Shown: positions 1 through 8,749, numbered from the stretch's first letter. The stretch: DNA of 64,000 nt from an uncultured Collinsella sp. (GCA_900541055.1 UQHZ01000004.1:81726-145725); one strand, 5' to 3'. Numbers and translations: made by a program. Notes: generated by a model not told the origin, from the sequence alone.

Positions 1-938
1 GGGATATTGATGCCTTTAGGACACGGCATGCAATAGCCACATCCCGTGCAGGGCACGCGATTCGATTTTTCAAACTCTGCCAGCACGCGTGCGATGGCAT
101 CGAGCTGAGCAGCCGTCATCGAATCCGGCAGGGCCCGATCGGCCAACGCCGTGTTCTCATCCACCTGCGCGGTATCGGTCATACCCGAAAGCAGCATCGT
201 CACCTGAGGATGATTCCACACCCACGAAAGCCCCCAAGCAGCCGGCGTCTTCAGGTACGGATCGCATACGCCATCGAGCACGGCGCGGGCCCGCGGAGGC
301 AGCTTGCCCGCCAGGCGTCCACCCAAAAGCGGTTCCATCACAAACACCGCGAGCCCGCGCTCGGCGGCTGCCATGAGCCCCGCCGTTCCCGCTTGGTAGC
401 GCTCTCCAGCGTAGTTGTACTGGATCTGGCAAAAGTCCCAGTCATACGCGTCAAGCATCGTGAAGAAGTCCGCCGCACTGCCGTGGTACGAGAAACCTAT
501 CTGCCGAATGCGCCCCGCCACCTTTTGACGCGCGATCCAGTCCTCGATGCCCAACGCTGCCACGCGCTCCCACTGCGCGGGCGAGGTGATGTTGTGCATG
601 AGGTAGTAGTCGATATGGTCAGTCCGCAAACGGTGCAGCTGCTCGTCAAAAAAGCGGTCGAAATCCTCCGCACATTTGCACGAAGCGTGCGGCAACTTGG
701 TCGCAAGAAAAATCTGGTCGCGCAGACCCAGGCGCTCAAGCGAAGCTCCCACACAAGCCTCGTTACCGGGGTAGAGATAGGCCGTGTCCAGATAGGTTAT
801 CCCTTGCTCCACCGCACGGGAAATGATGGCATCGGCCGTCTTCGCATCGGGGTGTCCCGGCGCACCGGGAAACCTCATGCAACCCAGCCCCAGCGCCGAG
901 ATACGGTTTCCGCTTTTGGGGTCAACGCGATATTGCAC
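1..938 (-). CDS. Aldo/keto reductase with C-terminal ferredoxin-like 4Fe-4S motif (partial)
   Basis: The gene reads leftwards and runs off the window, so its C-terminus is missing. It starts with GTG at 938, behind a purine-rich GGGGAGAGGAGGGG ribosome-binding site. The N-terminal 280 residues match the aldo/keto reductase TIM barrel. The catalytic residues are visible as YLDTAYLY (Asp and Tyr), ATKLPH (Lys) and YYLMHN (His). Close to the window edge comes CTGCGYCMPCPKGINIP, a CxxCxxCxxxCP cluster motif. This AKR-plus-ferredoxin arrangement is common in anaerobes (COG1453-type) and suggests an NAD(P)H- or ferredoxin-linked carbonyl reductase in the cytoplasm. The substrate cannot be read from sequence. 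The next gene is divergent, so this gene has its own promoter. Confidence 0.88.
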   Translation of the reverse strand, partial: MQYRVDPKSGNRISALGLGCMRFPGAPGHPDAKTADAIISRAVEQGITYLDTAYLYPGNEACVGASLERLGLRDQIFLATKLPHASCKCAEDFDRFFDEQLHRLRTDHIDYYLMHNITSPAQWERVAALGIEDWIARQKVAGRIRQIGFSYHGSAADFFTMLDAYDWDFCQIQYNYAGERYQAGTAGLMAAAERGLAVFVMEPLLGGRLAGKLPPRARAVLDGVCDPYLKTPAAWGLSWVWNHPQVTMLLSGMTDTAQVDENTALADRALPDSMTAAQLDAIARVLAEFEKSNRVPCTGCGYCMPCPKGINI

Positions 939-1100
939 TGCCCCTCCTCTCCCCTCGAAGCCCTAATGAGGCGAAACACAACGGCCACATCATCGAAACA
1001 CATTGGAATCACAATCGAGAACGTATCGTAACGTAGCAGAAATCGAGCTGTCACGACACCGCTCTAACATCAGCAAAAAGCCCGATGAAAGGAGTCACCC

Positions 1101-1871
1101 ATGCCCGCGCTCAATCTTTGGAACCTCGCATCCCAGCTCAAAAGCACCGATTATCGCTGGGTCGACCTCACCCACACGCTCTCGTGCGACACCCCGCACT
1201 GGTTTGGCTTTAAGCCATTTGAGTCCACCAAACTCTTCGACTACCTGCCCGGCACGCCCGAGGACATGCTCGCGCCCATGCGTTGCTTCCAGTATTCGGT
1301 CGCCTCGCAGTACGGCACCCACGTCGATGCACCGCGCCACTTCCATGTTGACGGCCGTTCCCTTGGCGAGATCGAGCCCATCGAGTTTATGCATCCGCTC
1401 TGCGTAATCGACAAGCACGAGGAGTGCGCCGCCAACCCCGACTTTATCCTGACCGTCGATGACCTCAAAACTTGGGAGGACGAACACGGTCGTATTCCCG
1501 AGGACGCTTTCGTCGCCTTCCGCTCCGACTGGTCCAAGCTCGCCGACCTGGAGAACAAAGACGAGGACGGCCAGCCCCACTACCCCGGCTGGGACCTCGA
1601 CGCCATCAAATGGCTTGTAGAAGAACGCAATATCGGCGCCATCGGCCACGAACCGGCAGACACCGACCCCGCAACCGTGACCACACGCGAGAATGCCTAC
1701 CCCTACCCCGGCGAACAATACATCCTCTCGGTCGACCGTTACCAGATCGAGGTCATGGACCATCTGGACGAGCTTCCCGCCACGGGCGCCGTCATTTTCT
1801 GCACCTTCCCCAAGGTGCGTGATGGCGTCGGATATCCCGCGCGCGTTTTCGCAGTCTGCCCTGCAGCGTAG
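1101..1871 (+). CDS. Cyclase family protein (kynurenine formamidase-like metal hydrolase)
   Basis: A 256-residue soluble protein with an AAAGGAG site six bases upstream of its ATG. Near residue 70-85 it has the signature SQYGTHVDAPRHFHVDG, the HxGTHxDxPxHF metal-binding motif of the cyclase / arylformamidase superfamily (COG1878). These enzymes hydrolyse amide or lactam-like bonds using a bound divalent metal. The family includes kynurenine formamidase and isatin hydrolase. No tryptophan-degradation gene lies nearby, so the substrate is unknown. It appears to be a single-gene unit, followed by a hairpin at 1948-1972. Family assignment is strong; reaction specificity is not. Confidence 0.85.
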   Translation: MPALNLWNLASQLKSTDYRWVDLTHTLSCDTPHWFGFKPFESTKLFDYLPGTPEDMLAPMRCFQYSVASQYGTHVDAPRHFHVDGRSLGEIEPIEFMHPLCVIDKHEECAANPDFILTVDDLKTWEDEHGRIPEDAFVAFRSDWSKLADLENKDEDGQPHYPGWDLDAIKWLVEERNIGAIGHEPADTDPATVTTRENAYPYPGEQYILSVDRYQIEVMDHLDELPATGAVIFCTFPKVRDGVGYPARVFAVCPAA

Positions 1872-1947
1872 CGTCCAGGCAAACGTTTCTGTTTATAACA
1901 GCCGCCCCACGCACCCACCAATCACCCTGGCAGTATACAATCCATCA

Positions 1948-1972
1948 GGCGCCCCTTACGCGGGCGCCTTTT
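1948..1972 (+). terminator. Hairpin with T tract between cyclase and PanE-like genes
   Basis: GGCGCCC, a 7-base loop and GGGCGCC form a perfect 7-bp stem followed by TTTT. It ends only about 20 bases before the next start codon. It may terminate the cyclase transcript. Because TATACA lies just upstream at about 1934, it could alternatively sit in the next gene's short leader. Confidence 0.6.
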
Positions 1973-1991
1973 ATATGGGGAGATGATTCAT

Positions 1992-2906
1992 ATGCAGATC
2001 AACAAGGTCGCCTTTATCGGCAAGGGCGGCATCGGCCTGCTCTACGGCAGTATGATCGCCAAGGCCCTCGGCAATGACGCCGTCGAATACGTTATGGATG
2101 ACGCCCGTTTCGAGCGTCACGCGGGTGATGCGCTCACCGTCAACAGCAAGCCCTGTGCGCTCAAATCTGTCCGCGCCAGCGAGGCAACGCCCGCCGATCT
2201 GGTCATTCTTACGGTCAAGACGACTGGGCTCGATATGGCACTCAAGACAATGGAGCGCGTCGTGGGGCCCAATACGCTCATCGCCTCGCTGTGCAACGGC
2301 ATTACGAGCGAGCAAAAGATTGCCGAGCGCTTTGGCTGGGAGCATACCGTTCTTGGTATTTGCCAGGGCATGGACGCCGTATTCCTCAACGGAGAGCTCA
2401 CCTTCACCAACACGGGAGAAATCCGCTTTGGCGCGGCGGCCGGTACGGATCCCGCAACCGTCACCGCAATCGACGAGCTCTACACGCGTTGCGGCATCGC
2501 ACACACCGTCGAGGCAGACATCGAGCACCGCATGTGGGCCAAGCTTATGCTCAACGACGGCATCAACCAGACCTGCATGGCTTACGGCGGCACGTACGGA
2601 AGCGCCACGAAACAGGGCTCCGAGCAGCGTCGTTGCTTTGTTTCCGCCATGCGCGAGACACTTGCAGTCGCCAATGTCGAAGGCATCGAGCTGACCGAGG
2701 CGGACCTGACGCAGATGGTGCGCCTCATCGAAGGGCTCGACCCTGCCGGCATGCCGTCGATGGCGCAAGACCGCGTCGCGCGGCGCAAAACCGAGGTCGA
2801 GGAGTTCGCTGGCACCATCTGCCGTCTGGCGGCCAAGCACGATATCCAGACACCGCAGAACGAATGGCTCTATCAGCGCATTCGCGATATCGAGGCAAGC
2901 TGGTAG
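1992..2906 (+). CDS. Ketopantoate reductase (PanE/ApbA) family oxidoreductase
   Basis: A 304-residue cytoplasmic NAD(P)H-dependent reductase. I chose the ATG at 1992 over the in-frame ATG at 1983 because GGGGAG at 1977-1982 abuts the earlier codon but is well spaced from the later one. The N-terminus carries the Rossmann loop FIGKGGIGLLYG. The middle holds HRMWAKLMLNDGINQ with the family's catalytic Lys and conserved Asn, and the C-terminal domain holds TEVEEFAG with the conserved Glu. PanE reduces 2-dehydropantoate to pantoate for coenzyme A synthesis, but many paralogues act on other 2-keto acids. No other pan genes are nearby, so the family is certain and the substrate is not. A strong terminator follows. 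Confidence 0.85.
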   Translation: MQINKVAFIGKGGIGLLYGSMIAKALGNDAVEYVMDDARFERHAGDALTVNSKPCALKSVRASEATPADLVILTVKTTGLDMALKTMERVVGPNTLIASLCNGITSEQKIAERFGWEHTVLGICQGMDAVFLNGELTFTNTGEIRFGAAAGTDPATVTAIDELYTRCGIAHTVEADIEHRMWAKLMLNDGINQTCMAYGGTYGSATKQGSEQRRCFVSAMRETLAVANVEGIELTEADLTQMVRLIEGLDPAGMPSMAQDRVARRKTEVEEFAGTICRLAAKHDIQTPQNEWLYQRIRDIEASW

Positions 2907-2939
2907 CACCCGGCTCACCACGTCAACAGACTCAACAGC

Positions 2940-2980
2940 AAAGCTGCCGCAAGGAGCACTCCCCTTACGGCAGCTTTCAT
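2940..2980 (+). terminator. Rho-independent terminator after the PanE-like gene
   Basis: AAAGCTGCCG at 2940-2949 and CGGCAGCTTT at 2968-2977 form a perfect 10-bp stem with an 18-base loop. It lies 34 bases past the stop codon of the PanE-like gene. It is close enough to the opposing small gene to serve both strands, though neither side has a long T run. Confidence 0.7.
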
Positions 2981-3014
2981 CTTCATCTATAACCAGTAGT
3001 CGATGTCCCGACGG

Positions 3015-3221
3015 TTAGAGCTGCAACTCCGACGCCTGGTCCTCATCGTCGCGACAAAGGACTACACCCGCACTTCCCAGCAGCGCGGCCGCGATCAACG
3101 CGCCGACCACGATAGAGGCAGCCCCACAAGACCCCTGCATACCCGCGACGAGCGCGGCCGTAGGACCAAGGCAACCAAGCGTCAATGCAACGGCGGCAAC
3201 GGCGATATCTCGAGCGTTCAC
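3015..3221 (-). CDS. Small two-helix membrane protein, function unknown
   Basis: A 68-residue Ala/Gly-rich protein starting with GTG at 3221, with GGAGGA about nine bases upstream. Two hydrophobic stretches, roughly residues 5-27 and 33-55, predict a membrane hairpin. It ends in an acidic tail, RDDEDQASELQL. I recognise no family. The good ribosome-binding site and clean transmembrane pattern argue that it is real. The isolated position between the PanE-like gene and a secreted-protein gene gives no functional hint. Confidence 0.55.
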   Translation of the reverse strand: MNARDIAVAAVALTLGCLGPTAALVAGMQGSCGAASIVVGALIAAALLGSAGVVLCRDDEDQASELQL

Positions 3222-3407
3222 AAGACCACTTCCTCCACGAGAAAGACCCTATTTCTCATGAACTAGTGTGCCCCGCGCCCATATGCGCGACGTACCGTCA
3301 CGGTAAGGGCTCTGTTAGCTCAAGCGCATACATAGAACGGACGTCCCTACGTTGCCCAAAAGCTCGGTAAAGACGCCCGTCCGCCAAATATCCGTGATGC
3401 AGAATAA

Positions 3408-4184
3408 TTACCAGCCAGTGTAGTAGTCGGTAGTTCCGGCAGCACAGCCGGAGTCATAGACCTTGCACTCGCCCTTGGAACCAGTAAACGTGGAGCCTTG
3501 GGCCTTATCGCCCGCGGCCACGACATAGTAACCATCGGAATCGCGCCAAAAGCCCTCGGCGTCCTGCGTCCATTCGCCCGTGCGGTGGTGATACAACACG
3601 TTGCTGCTGTAATAAGTCTCGCGGCGGCCGTTATAGTCATTGACCCCGCTCGAGCGCGTCAGGCCCGAGCCGTTCGCGTAATACGCAGCAGACGCGTAAG
3701 ACGAGCCGGAGCCGGCGTTGTAATACGAAGCCTGAACGGCCTCAGCGGCCTCGGCTTCGGCTGCGGCAGCCTCGAGCGCCTTGCGCTTGGCATCCTCAAG
3801 CGCGGAGCGAAGCTCGTCGAGCTCGGTCGACTTGGCGTCGACCTCCCCCATCGTCAACAGGCTACCCGCACCGTCGATGCAGCCCTGCAGCACAGCGCGC
3901 TCGTCATCGGTAGCATAGTCGCCATACATATTCATAATGATCTGAGCGCGCATCTCCAGGGAATCGCGCTTTGCCCCCATCGAGGCGTTCCACTCCTGCA
4001 TAGAGCCATAACCGTCGCCGCGGTAGTCGACGGGCTGTACCAGCGTCGCCTCGGACGGCGTAGATCCGACCGTATCGGATAGTGTTGCCGCGTGGGCATC
4101 AGTTGCGCCGGCGCCCGCCAAAAGTGCCACGGTCAGAGCGGCGGAAAGGGCGGCGGCTTTCGATTTTCGTGAATCAATCCTCAT
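3408..4184 (-). CDS. Secreted protein with Ala-rich helix and C-terminal 3D-like domain
   Basis: The ATG at 4184 follows GGAGG with an 11-base gap; a longer frame upstream lacks a good site. The 258-residue product begins with a Sec signal peptide: basic MRIDSRKSK, a hydrophobic core, and a likely cut after TDAHA. Residues about 60-150 are polar to Ala/Glu-rich and probably helical or coiled. A Ser/Tyr-rich linker follows. The last 70 residues contain YYVVAAGDKAQGSTFTG and VYDSGCAAGTTDYYTGW. The DxGxxxGxxDxY spacing resembles the 3D / RlpA-like double-psi barrel of wall-active lytic enzymes. I infer an exported cell-wall protein, possibly a peptidoglycan-cleaving one. The fold match is by eye only. 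Confidence 0.7.
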   Translation of the reverse strand: MRIDSRKSKAAALSAALTVALLAGAGATDAHAATLSDTVGSTPSEATLVQPVDYRGDGYGSMQEWNASMGAKRDSLEMRAQIIMNMYGDYATDDERAVLQGCIDGAGSLLTMGEVDAKSTELDELRSALEDAKRKALEAAAAEAEAAEAVQASYYNAGSGSSYASAAYYANGSGLTRSSGVNDYNGRRETYYSSNVLYHHRTGEWTQDAEGFWRDSDGYYVVAAGDKAQGSTFTGSKGECKVYDSGCAAGTTDYYTGW

Positions 4185-4392
4185 GTAGCTGGAAACCTCC
4201 GTAGTGCGTTTTTGCTGCGTTTGAGCTGCGTGTGATTCGATCGCGCTGCATAGTACCCCGAGCACATCGCGACCTGCGGTTTTACTCAAAAGGCGCACGT
4301 CAATTGCGTAAAACTCACATCCTCTCAACAGGAGCTTTCCACAACTCGAATGCATAAAGCGTGTCAAAAACCCTGTTTTTGCACCCTCTCTA

Positions 4393-4436
4393 TGCAAAAA
4401 AGGCGCCTGTGCAACCATTGTTCGCACAGGCGCCTT
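4393..4436 (-). terminator. metY: Rho-independent terminator of metY
   Basis: AAGGCGCCTGTGC and GCACAGGCGCCTT at 4400-4412 and 4424-4436 form a perfect 13-bp stem. Read on the minus strand, the stem is followed by TTTTTT. It lies about 60 bases past the metY stop. Confidence 0.9.
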
Positions 4437-4496
4437 GAGCAGGCATTTTATGCAGTTATACCTATCGAGTCGCAAGGGTTCCTTGCACAAGTCGCC

Positions 4497-5807
4497 CTAC
4501 TCGTCCAGCGCGGCGAAGGCCTGCTTCAGATCCCAAATGATATCCTCGGCGTTCTCGGTACCGATGGAAAGACGAATCGTGGAAGGCGTGATGTTCTGCT
4601 CGGCGAGCTCCTCGGCAGAAAGCTGGGAGTGCGTGGTGGTAGCCGGGTGCACGACGAGCGACTTGACGTCGGCCACGTTGGCGAGCAGCGAGAACACCTG
4701 CAGATGATCGATGAACTTCCAAGCTGCCTCCTGGCCACCCTTAATCTCAAAGGTAAAGATCGAGGCACCGCCATGGGGGAAGTACTTCTGATAGAGCTCG
4801 TGATCGGGGTGCTCAGGCAGGCTCGGGTGGTTCACCTTGGCGACGTGGCTGTCACCAGCCAGGAACTCAACGACCTTCTTGGTGTTCTCGACATGACGGT
4901 CAACGCGCAGCGACAGAGTCTCGGTGCCCTGAAGCAGGACCCAGGCGTTGAACGGGCTAATGCAGGCGCCCTCGTCACGCAACAGGATAGCGCGGACATA
5001 GGTTGCGAAGGCGGCGGGACCGGCAGCCTCGGCAAACGAAACACCGTGGTAGGAGGGGTTGGGCTCAGCGATCTGGGCGTACTTTCCGCTCGCCTTCCAA
5101 TCGAAGTTACCGCCGTCGACGATCACACCGCCCAGCGAGGTGCCGTGGCCGCCAATGAACTTGGTTGCGGAGTGGACGACGATGTTGGCACCATGCTCCA
5201 GCGGACGGAACAGATACGGGGTGCCGAAGGTGTTGTCGACGACAACCGGCAGACCGTGCTTCTTGGCGATCGCGGAGATGGCGTCGATGTTGGGGATGTC
5301 GGAGTTGGGGTTGCCGAGCGTCTCGAGATAGATGACCGTGGTGTTGTCCTTGATGGCACCCTCAACCTCTTCCAGGTTATGGGCATCGACAAACGTGGTC
5401 TCGACGCCAAACTGGGAGAGCGTATGCTCCAGCAGGTTGTAGGAGCCACCGTAGATGGTCTTCTGGGCCACCACGTGGTCACCGGCCTGGGCAAGAGACT
5501 GCAGGGTATAGGTGATGGCAGCGGCACCGGAGGCGACGGCAAGGCCTGCCACGCCACCCTCGAGTGCGGCGATACGGTCCTCGAAGACGCCCTGGGTGGA
5601 GTTGGTCAGGCGGCCGTAGATGTTACCGGCGTCGGCAAGACCAAAGCGGTCGGCGGCGTGTTGGGAGTTACGGAACACATAGCTCGTGGTCTGGTAGATA
5701 GGCACGGCACGGGAGTCGGATGCGGGATCGGCGCTCTCCTGGCCAACGTGCAGCTGCAGGGTGTCGAAACCAAAGGTGTGCTCGGGGTTGTTGATGAACT
5801 GGCTCAT
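4497..5807 (-). CDS. metY: O-acetylhomoserine aminocarboxypropyltransferase (sulfhydrylase)
   Basis: A 436-residue PLP enzyme of the Cys/Met metabolism family. It joins O-acetylhomoserine with sulfide (or methanethiol) to give homocysteine (or methionine), bypassing cystathionine. The N-terminus has the MetY-type stretch FGFDTLQLHVGQE and the phosphate-binding region IYGRLTNST. The PLP lysine is in VHSATKFIGGHGT around residue 210. Length matches MetY (about 430) rather than the shorter MetB/MetC. The ATG follows AAGGAG at good spacing. The gene is divergent from a LysR regulator and has a 178-base leader with a short upstream reading frame and competing hairpins, suggesting sulfur-responsive control. 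A terminator follows. Confidence 0.95.
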   Translation of the reverse strand: MSQFINNPEHTFGFDTLQLHVGQESADPASDSRAVPIYQTTSYVFRNSQHAADRFGLADAGNIYGRLTNSTQGVFEDRIAALEGGVAGLAVASGAAAITYTLQSLAQAGDHVVAQKTIYGGSYNLLEHTLSQFGVETTFVDAHNLEEVEGAIKDNTTVIYLETLGNPNSDIPNIDAISAIAKKHGLPVVVDNTFGTPYLFRPLEHGANIVVHSATKFIGGHGTSLGGVIVDGGNFDWKASGKYAQIAEPNPSYHGVSFAEAAGPAAFATYVRAILLRDEGACISPFNAWVLLQGTETLSLRVDRHVENTKKVVEFLAGDSHVAKVNHPSLPEHPDHELYQKYFPHGGASIFTFEIKGGQEAAWKFIDHLQVFSLLANVADVKSLVVHPATTTHSQLSAEELAEQNITPSTIRLSIGTENAEDIIWDLKQAFAALDE

Positions 5808-5868
5808 GCTGATCTCCTTGATCGAACAAAAGTAAATAAAAAGAGAGAAGTAAGTCGCTGTCTCCTGA

Positions 5869-5922
5869 TCACGCCAACGGGCGCAAACAGGAGCCCGGCA
5901 TTCGTCTTGGTAAGCAATTCAT
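5869..5922 (-). CDS. Leader peptide (17 codons) in the metY 5' untranslated region
   Basis: On the minus strand, ATG at 5922 follows AAAGGAGG, one of the best ribosome-binding sites in the window, and reads MNCLPRRMPGSCLRPLA before TGA at 5869. It has two Cys and two Met in 17 residues. It lies wholly between the metY promoter (5991-6019) and the metY start (5807). Its own ribosome-binding site and its 3' half fall in mutually exclusive hairpins. I infer a regulatory leader peptide; it is not a recognised family. Confidence 0.6.
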   Translation of the reverse strand: MNCLPRRMPGSCLRPLA

Positions 5923-5990
5923 ATGCGGGCCTCCTTTCGCATCCCGGTTCCGTGGTTGGCTTAATTACCTACCGCCTTTGTGTGTTTTGA

Positions 5991-6019
5991 ATAGTACGAG
6001 CATTGTTTCCCTCGGTCAA
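5991..6019 (-). promoter_or_regulatory. metY: metY promoter
   Basis: On the minus strand, TTGACC (6014-6019) and TACTAT (5991-5996) are separated by exactly 17 bases, a near-consensus sigma-A promoter. Transcription would start near 5984, giving a leader of about 178 bases. Confidence 0.8.
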
Positions 6020-6079
6020 TCACTTAAAAGCGCTAACCTGTTATCTGTTTTATAGATATCAATCGAAAGGATGGCGCCG

Positions 6080-7018
6080 ATGACCCTTCAGCAGCTTCGT
6101 TTTCTGATCGCCGTGGCAGAGTCCGGCTCAATCAACGCCGCAGCCCAGCGCCTCTATACCGCTCAATCCAACATCTCAAACGCCGTCAAAAGCCTGGAAC
6201 AGGAGCTCCATCTGGAGATCTTTACGCGCTCCAGCCGCGGCGTCACGCTCACCAACGACGGCACCGAGCTTTTGGGCTATGCGCGCCAGGTCGTAGAGCA
6301 GGCCGACATGCTCGAGGCACGCTACGAGGACGGCGGCACCCCGCAAGCCCGCCTCGCCATTTCCGCCCAGCACTACGCCTTTTCGGTCGAGGCCTTTGTC
6401 AACGTGGTCGAGCGCTGCCGCGACAGCAAGTTCGAGTTCATCATGCGCGAGACCACCACATCGCAGATCATCGATGACGTCCGCGCGTTTCGCAGCGACA
6501 TCGGCATCCTGTATCTGGACGACTTTAACGCCCGCGTTCTGCAGAAGGCTTTTGCCGATGCGCGCGCGAGCTTCCACCCCCTCTTTGACGCAAAGGTCCA
6601 CGTATTCGTAAGCGAACGCCACCCGCTCGCCCGCCGCCCGCAACTGTCCCTTGCCGACCTAACGCCCTACACCCGCTACAGCTTTGAGCAGGGCACCTCG
6701 AACTCCTTCTATTACGCCGAGGAACCCTTTAGCTACATTCCCTGTGACCGCAACATCCGCGTGTCCGACCGCGGCACGCTCACCAACCTGCTTATCACCT
6801 CGAACGGCTACACGCTATCGACCGGTGTCCTCTCTAACGAAATGCAATGGGGCATGGCGTCGATCCCGCTGGCAGACGCCCCGACGATGCACGTGGGTTA
6901 TATCATGCACGACGAGCGCAGGCCCTCTCCCCTGCTGCAGCAATATCTCGATGAGCTCGACCGCATCATCCGCGAAAGTCAGCCATCTGGGGACGGGGTA
7001 GAAACGGTAGATTGCTAG
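6080..7018 (+). CDS. LysR-family transcriptional regulator
   Basis: A 312-residue DNA-binding regulator. The ATG at 6080 is preferred over 6071 because AAAGGA lies eight bases before it and the family start MTLQQLRFLIAVAESGS begins there. The winged helix-turn-helix fills residues 1-60 (AAAQRLYTAQSNISNAVKSL as the recognition region). The rest is the effector-binding fold typical of LysR. It is transcribed away from metY across a 260-bp gap, the classic arrangement in which a LysR protein controls its divergent neighbour. I therefore infer a CysB/MetR-like role in sulfur metabolism, without residue-level evidence for the ligand. Confidence 0.9.
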   Translation: MTLQQLRFLIAVAESGSINAAAQRLYTAQSNISNAVKSLEQELHLEIFTRSSRGVTLTNDGTELLGYARQVVEQADMLEARYEDGGTPQARLAISAQHYAFSVEAFVNVVERCRDSKFEFIMRETTTSQIIDDVRAFRSDIGILYLDDFNARVLQKAFADARASFHPLFDAKVHVFVSERHPLARRPQLSLADLTPYTRYSFEQGTSNSFYYAEEPFSYIPCDRNIRVSDRGTLTNLLITSNGYTLSTGVLSNEMQWGMASIPLADAPTMHVGYIMHDERRPSPLLQQYLDELDRIIRESQPSGDGVETVDC

Positions 7019-7081
7019 CCCTCGGCGAACGCGGCGCTACAATGGACACCCACACGAGAAGCGTCCAACGAAAGGAACCAT

Positions 7082-7567
7082 GTGAAGGTCATCATCTACA
7101 CCGACGGCTCGGCCCGATCGAATCCGGGACGCGGCGGCTACGGCGCCGTGCTCAATTACACCAACCCCGCCGGCAAGACCTTTACCTCCGAGCTTTCGCG
7201 CGGTTACGCCAAGACCACCAACAACCGCATGGAGCTCATGGCCGTTATCGTGGCGCTCGAGGCACTCAACCGCCCCTGCGAGGTCGAAGTCCATTCCGAT
7301 TCGCAGTACGTCGTCAACGCCTTTAACAAGCACTGGATCGACGGCTGGAAAAAACGCGGATGGAAAACCGCCAACAAGCAGCCCGTCAAGAACCGCGACC
7401 TGTGGGAGCGCCTACTCACCGCCAAAAGCAAGCATAAGGTTGAATTCATCTGGGTTAAGGGTCACGCCGGTCATGAGCTCAACGAGCGCTGCGATGAGCT
7501 CGCCACCACGGCGGCCGACGGCGGCAACCTCGATATCGACACCGGCTTTAGCGAGAGCGACCTGTAA
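7082..7567 (+). CDS. rnhA: Ribonuclease HI
   Basis: A 161-residue enzyme cutting the RNA strand of RNA:DNA hybrids. It starts with GTG at 7082 after GAAAGG; the overlapping ATG leads straight to a stop. All four acidic catalytic positions are visible: IYTDGSA (Asp), NRMELMA (Glu), HSDSQYV (Asp) and NERCDELA (Asp). The basic protrusion [17 protein letters not shown] that grips the hybrid is also present. Length matches bacterial type 1 RNase H. It is a single gene between the LysR gene and an oxidoreductase. Confidence 0.95.
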   Translation: MKVIIYTDGSARSNPGRGGYGAVLNYTNPAGKTFTSELSRGYAKTTNNRMELMAVIVALEALNRPCEVEVHSDSQYVVNAFNKHWIDGWKKRGWKTANKQPVKNRDLWERLLTAKSKHKVEFIWVKGHAGHELNERCDELATTAADGGNLDIDTGFSESDL

Positions 7568-7640
7568 TATCGTTTTCGCGCAGTTTTATATCCCCACGCG
7601 CTACACTCATCCTGTAGACCAAACAACGCAAGGGGGACGT

Positions 7641-8747
7641 ATGCTGCGCATCGCGACCATCGGCACATCCATGATTACCGACGACTTTATCCAGGTCGTC
7701 AACGCCAACGACCAAGCTGCGTTTGTGGGCACGCTCTCGCGCGATGCTGATCGCGGCGCCGCCTTCACCGCTAAGCACGGCGGCGAGCGTAACTTCACCG
7801 CACTCGACGAGCTCGCTTCCGCCAACGACGTCGACGCCGTCTACATCGGCAGCCCCAATGCACTCCATCACGAACAGGCGCTCGCCTGCATCGCCGGCGG
7901 TAAGCACGTTATCGTCGAAAAGCCCTTCTGCGCCACCGAGGCGCAAGCGCTTGAGGTCTTCCGCGCTGCCGAGGCAGCTGGTGTCGTGGCCCTCGAGGCC
8001 ATGCGTCCCCTCCACGATCCCGCCTTCCACGCCATCGAGGACGCCTTGGGTGAAATCGCCCCCATCCGCCGCGCCTCATTGCGCTTTGGCAAGTATTCCT
8101 CGCGCTACAACGAGATTCTCGCGGGACGCGCCACCAATATCTTCGACTGCAATATGGCATCGGGTTCCCTCATGGATATTGGCGTCTACACCGTCGAGCC
8201 CATGGTCGAGATTTTCGGCATGCCCTCCGGCCTTACGAGCATGGCTACTCTGCTCGACCCCACCACGCGACAGCTCACGCACGGCCCCATCGACGGCTGC
8301 GGTTCCATCCTCGCCAGCTACGGCGGTGGCCGAATCTCCGTCGAGCTCGCGCACTCCAAAATTACGAATGACCTACTGCCCTCGCAGATCGAAGGCGAGC
8401 GTGGCACTATCCAGATCGACCATCTGTCCACGCCCCGCAACGTCCGCATCGACTATCGCGGCGACGTCGTACGCGGCTCGGCGACCGAGGCGCCGCGCGA
8501 ACAGGGCGATAACGGCCGCGTGCTCGACCTGCCCAAATCGAGCAACACTATGGAATACGAGCTCACGGACTTCATCACCGCCATCGGCGGCATCGATAAC
8601 GTCAAGGAAGAGATTTGGGAGACCCCGGCGGGACGCCACGAGCTTGGCCACTACCGCGATGTCACGCTCGTCTCACTACGCATCATGGATGCCGTGCGTC
8701 AGCAGGCCGGCATAACCTTCCCGGCCGACGCAGGCAAGCAGGCATAG
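7641..8747 (+). CDS. Gfo/Idh/MocA family oxidoreductase
   Basis: A 368-residue NAD(P)-dependent dehydrogenase. The ATG at 7641 follows AAGGGGGACG; longer readings overlap rnhA. It has an N-terminal Rossmann domain starting MLRIATIGTSMI and the family signature EKPFCATEAQALEVF around residue 95, where the Lys is catalytic. The C-terminal alpha/beta domain begins with FGKYSSRYNEI. Members oxidise or reduce sugars, inositols or related cyclic compounds; the substrate here is not evident. It is followed after two bases by the acylphosphatase gene, implying translational coupling. Confidence 0.88.
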   Translation: MLRIATIGTSMITDDFIQVVNANDQAAFVGTLSRDADRGAAFTAKHGGERNFTALDELASANDVDAVYIGSPNALHHEQALACIAGGKHVIVEKPFCATEAQALEVFRAAEAAGVVALEAMRPLHDPAFHAIEDALGEIAPIRRASLRFGKYSSRYNEILAGRATNIFDCNMASGSLMDIGVYTVEPMVEIFGMPSGLTSMATLLDPTTRQLTHGPIDGCGSILASYGGGRISVELAHSKITNDLLPSQIEGERGTIQIDHLSTPRNVRIDYRGDVVRGSATEAPREQGDNGRVLDLPKSSNTMEYELTDFITAIGGIDNVKEEIWETPAGRHELGHYRDVTLVSLRIMDAVRQQAGITFPADAGKQA

Positions 8748-8749
8748 CG

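Noticed and set aside
4350..5990. A 546-codon open frame opposite metY
   Set aside because: It is antisense to a well-conserved gene and arises from GC-rich codon bias; it has no family features.
5808..5990. SAM riboswitch upstream of metY
   Set aside because: None of the SAM-I core sequences or the expected junction is present; the leader-peptide and hairpin model fits better.
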